From: Litoditis marina
Taxonomy: Eukaryota; Nematoda; Chromadorea; Rhabditida; Rhabditidae
NCBI GenBank assembly: GCA_964036275.1
Contig: OZ038436.1
Location: 21,479,904 to 21,543,903, forward strand
Length of the DNA: 64,000 nt
Direction: 5' to 3'
In this document: positions 59,192 through 64,000 of the stretch, piece after piece
How positions within the stretch are numbered: position 1 is the first letter of the stretch
Layout: each line of letters starts with the position of its first letter
Notes under the pieces: generated by a model
The model's input: only the letters and a program-made list of their open reading frames with translations
The model's database searches: none
What the model was told of the DNA's origin: nothing
Made by a program: the position numbers and the translations under genes

Positions 59192-62100
59192 TTAACCCGC
59201 GTCTAGCTCGTGACTTGCATCACAGCGGGAAGCTTGAAGTAAACTCTGGACCTGCGGCTATTACCCCAGATCCGGCGTTCTAGTGTCGGCGACTGTTCCC
59301 TTGCGGTACTAAGAGTATAACCTCCACCCAAACACTCGTTGCTTGACCCGCGTCTAGCTCGTGACTTGCATCACAGCGGGAAGCTTGAAGTAAACTCTGA
59401 ACCTGCGGCTATTACCCCAGATCCGGCGTTCTAGTGTCGGCGACTGTTCCCTTGCGGTACTAAGAGTATATCCTCCACCCAAACACTCGTTGCTTAACCC
59501 GCGTCTAGCTCGTGACTTGCATCACAGCGGGAAGCTTGAAGTAAACTCTGGACCTGCGGCTATTACCCCAGATCCGACGTTCTAGTGTCGGCGACTGTTC
59601 CCTTGCGGTACTAAGAGTATATCCTCCACCCAAACACTCGTTGCTTAACCCGCGTCTAGCTCGTGACTTGCATCACAGCGGGAAGCTTGAAGTAAACTGT
59701 GGACCTGCGGCTATTACCCCAGATCCGGCGTTCTAGTGTTGGCGACTGTTCCCTTGCGGTACTAAGAGTATATCCTCCACCCAAACACTCGTTGCTTAAC
59801 CCGCGTTTAGCTCGTGACTTGCATCACAGCGGGAAGCTTGAAGTAAACTGTGGACCTGCGGCTATTACCCCAGATCCGGCGTTCTAGTGTTGGCGACTGT
59901 TCCCTTGCGGTACTAAGAGTATATCCTCCACCCAAACACTCGTTGCTTAACCCGCGTCTAGCTCGTGACTTGCATCACAGCGGGAAGCTTGAAGTAAACT
60001 CTGGACCTGCGGCTATTACCCCAGATCCGGCGTTCTAGTGTCGGCGACTGTTCCCTTGCGGTACTAAGAGTATATCCTCCACCCAAACCCTCGTTGCTTA
60101 ACCCGCGTCTAGCTCGTGACTTGCATCACAGCCGGAAGCTTGAAGTAAGCTGTGGACCTGCGGCTATTACCCCAGATCCGGCGTTCTAGTGTCGGCGACT
60201 GTTCCCTTGCGGTACTAAGAGTATATCCTCCACCCAAACACTTGTTGCTTAACCCGCGTCTAGCTCGTGACTTGCATCACAGCGGGAAGCTTGAAGTAAG
60301 CTGTGGACCTGCGGCTATTACCCCAGATCCGGCGTTCTAGTGTCGGCGACTGTTCCCTTGCGGTACTAAGAGTATATCCTCCACCCAAACACTCGTTGCT
60401 TAACCCGCGTCTAGCTCGTGACTTGCATCACAGCGGGAAGCTTGAAGTAAACTGTGGACCTGCGGCTATTACCCCAGATCCGGCGTTCTAGTGTCAGCGA
60501 CTGTTCCCTTGCGGTACTAAGAGTATATCCTCCACCCAAACACTCGTTGCTTAACCCGCGTCTAGCTCGTGACTTGCATCACAGCGGGAAGCTTGAAGTA
60601 AACTGTGGACCTGCGGCTATTACCCCAGATCCGGCGTTCTAGTGTCGGCGACTGTTCCCTTGCGGTACTAAGAGTATAACCTCCACCCAAACACTCGTTG
60701 CTTGACCCGCGTCTAGCTCGTGACTTGCATCACAGCGGGAAGCTTGAAGTAAACTCTGAACCTGCGGCTATTACCCCAGATCCGGCGTTCTAGTGTCGGC
60801 GACTGTTCCCTTGCGGTACTAAGAGTATATCCTCCACCCAAACACTCGTTGCTTAACCCGCGTCTAGCTCGTGACTTGCATCACAGCGGGAAGCTTGAAG
60901 TAAACTCTGGACCTGCGGCTATTACCCCAGATCCGACGTTCTAGTGTCGGCGACTGTTCCCTTGCGGTACTAAGAGTATATCCTCCACCCAAACACTCGT
61001 TGCTTAACCCGCGTCTAGCTCGTGACTTGCATCACAGCGGGAAGCTTGAAGTAAACTGTGGACCTGCGGCTATTACCCCAGATCCGGCGTTCTAGTGTTG
61101 GCGACTGTTCCCTTGCGGTACTAAGAGTATATCCTCCACCCAAACACTCGTTGCTTAACCCGCGTTTAGCTCGTGACTTGCATCACAGCGGGAAGCTTGA
61201 AGTAAACTGTGGACCTGCGGCTATTACCCCAGATCCGGCGTTCTAGTGTTGGCGACTGTTCCCTTGCGGTACTAAGAGTATATCCTCCACCCAAACACTC
61301 GTTGCTTAACCCGCGTCTAGCTCGTGACTTGCATCACAGCGGGAAGCTTGAAGTAAACTCTGGACCTGCGGCTATTACCCCAGATCCGGCGTTCTAGTGT
61401 CGGCGACTGTTCCCTTGCGGTACTAAGAGTATATCCTCCACCCAAACCCTCGTTGCTTAACCCGCGTCTAGCTCGTGACTTGCATCACAGCGGGAAGCTT
61501 GAAGTAAGCTGTGGACCTGCGGCTATTACCCCAGATCCGGCGTTCTAGTGTCGGCGACTGTTCCCTTGCGGTACTAAGAGTATATCCTCCACCAAAACAC
61601 TCGTTGCTTCACCCGCGTCTAGCTCGTGACTTGCATCACAGCGGGAAGCTTGAAGTAAACTGTGGACCTGCGGCTATTACCCCGGAGCCGGCGTTCTAGT
61701 GTCGGCGACTGTTCCCTTGCGGTACTAAGAGTATATCCTCCACCCAAACACTCGTTGCTTAACCCGCGTCTAGCTCGTGACTTGCATCACAGCGGGAAGC
61801 TTGAACTAAACTCTGGACCTGCGGCTATTACCCCAGATCCGGCGTTCTAGTGTCGGCGACTGTTCCCTTGCGGTACTAAGAGTATATCCTCCACCCAAAC
61901 ACTTGTTGCTTAACCCGCGTCTAGCTCGTGACTTGCATCACAGCGGGAAGCTTGAAGTAAGCTGTGGACCTGCGGCTATTACCCCAGATCCGGCGTTCTA
62001 GTGTCGGCGACTGTTCCCTTGCGGTACTAAGAGTATATCCTCCACCCAAACACTCGTTGCTTAACCCGCGTCTAGCTCGTGACTTGCATCACAGCGGGAA

Positions 62101-64000
62101 GCTTGAAGTAAACTGTGGACCTGCGGCTATTACCCCAGATCCGGCGTTCTAGTGTCAGCGACTGTTCCCTTGCGGTACTAAGAGTATATCCTCCACCCAA
62201 ACACTCGTTGCTTAACCCGCGTCTAGCTCGTGACTTGCATCACAGCGGGAAGCTTGAAGTAAACTGTGGACCTGCGGCTATTACCCCAGATCCGGCGTTC
62301 TAGTGTCGGCGACTGTTCCCTTGCGGTACTAAGAGTATATCCTCCACCCAAACACTCGTTGCTTAACCCGCGTCTAGCTCGTGACTTGCATCACAGCGGG
62401 AAGCTTGAAGTAAACTGTGGACCTGCGGCTATTACCCCAGATCCGGCGTTCTAGTGTCGGCGACTGTTCCCTTGCGGTACTAAGAGTATATCCTCCACCC
62501 AAACACTCGTTGCTTAACCCGCGTCTAGCTCGTGACTTGCATCACAGCGGGAAGCTTGAAGTAAACTGTGGACCTGCGGCTATTACCCCAGATCCGGCGT
62601 TCTAGTGTCGGCGACTGTTCCCTTGCGGTACTAAGAGTATATCCTCCACCCAAACACTCGTTGCTTAACCCGCGTCTAGCTCGTGACTTGCATCACAGCG
62701 GGAAGCTTGAAGTAAACTCTGGACCTGCGGCTATTACCCCAGATCCGGCGTTCTAGTGTCGGCGACTGTTCCCTTGCGGTACTAAGAGTATATCCTCCAC
62801 CCAAACACTCGTTGCTTAACCCGCGTCTAGCTCGTGACTTGCATCACAGCGGGAAGCTTGAAGTAAACTGTGGACCTGCGGCTATTACCCCAGATCCGGC
62901 GTTCTAGTGTCGGCGACTGTTCCCTTGCGGTACTAAGAGTATATCCTCCACCCAAACACTCGTTGCTTAACCCGCGTCTAGCTCGTGACTTGCATCACAG
63001 CGGGAAGCTTGAAGTAAACTCTGGACCTGCGGCTATTACCCCAGATCCGGCGTTCTAGTGTCGGCGACTGTTCCCTTGCGGTACTAAGAGTATATCCTCC
63101 ACCCAAACACTTGTTGCTTAACCCGCGTCTAGCTCGTGACTTGCATCACAGCGGGAAGCTTGAAGTAAACTGTGGACCTGCGGCTATTACCCCAGATCCG
63201 ACGTTCTAGTGTCGGCGACTGTTCCCTTGCGGTACTAAGAGTATATCCTCCACCCAAACACTCGTTGCTTAACCCGCGTCTAGCTCGTGACTTGCATCAC
63301 AGCGGGAAGCTTGAAGTAAACTCTGGACCTGCGGCTATTACCCCAGATCCGGCGTTCTAGTGTCGGCGACTGTTCCCTTGCGGTACTAAGAGTATATCCT
63401 CCACCCAAACACTCGTTGCTTAACCCGCGTCTAGCTCGTGACTTGCATCACAGCGGGAAGCTTGAAGTAAACTGTGGACCTGCGGCTATTACCCCAGATC
63501 CGGCGTTCTAGTGTCGGCGACTGTTCCCTTGCGGTACTAAGAGTATATCCTCCACCCAAACACTCGTTGCTTAACCCGCGTCTAGCTCGTGACTTGCATC
63601 ACAGCGGGAAGCTTGAAGTAAACTCTGGACCTGCGGCTATTACCCCAGATCCGGCGTTCTAGTGTCGGCGACTGTTCCCTTGCGGTACTAAGAGTATATC
63701 CTCCACCCAAACACTCGTTGCTTAACCCGCGTCTAGCTCGTGACTTGCATCACAGCGGGAAGCTTGAAGTAAACTGTGGACCTGCGGCTATTACCCCAGA
63801 TCCGGCGTTCTAGTGTCGGCGACTGTTCCCTTGCGGTACTAAGAGTATATCCTCCACCCAAACACTCGTTGCTTAACCCGCGTCTAGCTCGTGACTTGCA
63901 TCACAGCGGGAAGCTTGAAGTAAACTCTGGACCTGCGGCTATTACCCCAGATCCGGCGTTCTAGTGTCGGCGACTGTTCCCTTGCGGTACTAAGAGTATA
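59192..64000. repeat. Satellite array, 151-bp unit, about 32 copies, open at the window end
   Basis: Head-to-tail copies of a 151-bp unit beginning TTAACCCGCGTCTAGCTCG and containing AAGCTT, CCAGATCCGGCG and GGTACTAAGAGTATA; GC content is clearly above the surroundings. Copies differ by few substitutions. Diagnostic variants recur at 1,359 bp (nine units): ATAACCTCC/CTTGACCC at 59,318 and 60,677, TCTGAACC at 59,397 and 60,756, CCGACG at 59,575 and 60,934, GTTTAG at 59,804 and 61,163. The second block has two extra units (about 61,550-61,850), shifting later variants to 1,661 bp. From about 62,570 the units alternate CTGTGGACC/CTCTGGACC, a 302-bp dimer pattern. Since 151 is not a multiple of three, no frame continues across units. 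The left junction falls in the truncated R2/NeSL-type element. Confidence 0.98.

Noticed and set aside
59699..63964. Repeated 62-codon frames in the satellite
   Set aside because: They begin at GTG, not ATG, end in the next unit, and exist only because each satellite copy has the same sequence; 151 bp cannot keep a frame across units.
59192..64000. CRISPR-like array
   Set aside because: The repeats are contiguous 151-bp units with no unique spacers, in a eukaryotic genome.
59192..64000. Satellite as a 5S rRNA, SL RNA or hammerhead-ribozyme repeat
   Set aside because: No match by eye to 5S or SL1/SL2 sequences, and no CTGATGA/GAAA hammerhead core on either strand.

Overview
The window is animal nuclear DNA, most likely from a rhabditid nematode (a Caenorhabditis-like or related clade; species not identifiable from sequence alone). 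Reasons: genes are split by many short introns with TTTCAG-type acceptors; a TTTCAG-like acceptor often lies a few bases before the start codon, as expected for spliced-leader trans-splicing; same-strand genes sit 180-260 bp apart like nematode operons; and a block of orthologues (NUDT9-type hydrolase, SR protein of the rsp-4 type, CCP6-type carboxypeptidase) recalls, from memory, neighbouring C. elegans genes on cosmid EEED8.

Layout. 1-473: first exon of an unrecognised acidic/proline-rich protein (minus strand). 474-8,500: gene-poor DNA with a tRNA-like pseudogene and a 2,194-bp near-perfect tandem duplication. 8,509-10,563: 5' part of a C2H2 zinc-finger gene (minus). 11,600-18,900: a CR1/jockey-type non-LTR retrotransposon (minus) whose 3' UTR is split by a 5.5-kb LTR retrotransposon with identical LTRs, gag only. 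19,794-29,928: a 21-exon NYN (RDE-8/Regnase-like) gene (minus), lying 260 bp downstream of the SmF snRNP gene 30,189-31,374 (candidate operon). 32,175-34,080: NUDT9 homologue (plus). 34,353-35,477: short MYND-finger protein of the ZMYND8/11 (BRA) type (minus), divergent from an 89-aa unknown gene (35,769-36,112, plus). 36,737-39,066: SR splicing factor; 39,250-43,752: CCP6-like deglutamylase, 183 bp downstream (candidate operon). 45,576-53,946: 15-exon zona-pellucida (cuticlin-like) membrane protein. 53,947-59,190: degenerate R2/NeSL-type retrotransposon with a restriction-like endonuclease, interrupted by an intact ORF1-like frame. 59,192-64,000: GC-richer satellite, 151-bp unit, about 32 copies with higher-order structure, running off the window.

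The housekeeping genes fall in RNA metabolism (SmF, SR protein, NYN protein), NAD/ADP-ribose and tubulin-glutamate chemistry, and cuticle or apical matrix. Small foldback elements (MITEs) occur in introns and between genes; one appears to supply a splice acceptor of the CCP6 gene. All exon models were built by hand from splice signals and frame continuity, and have no transcript support.
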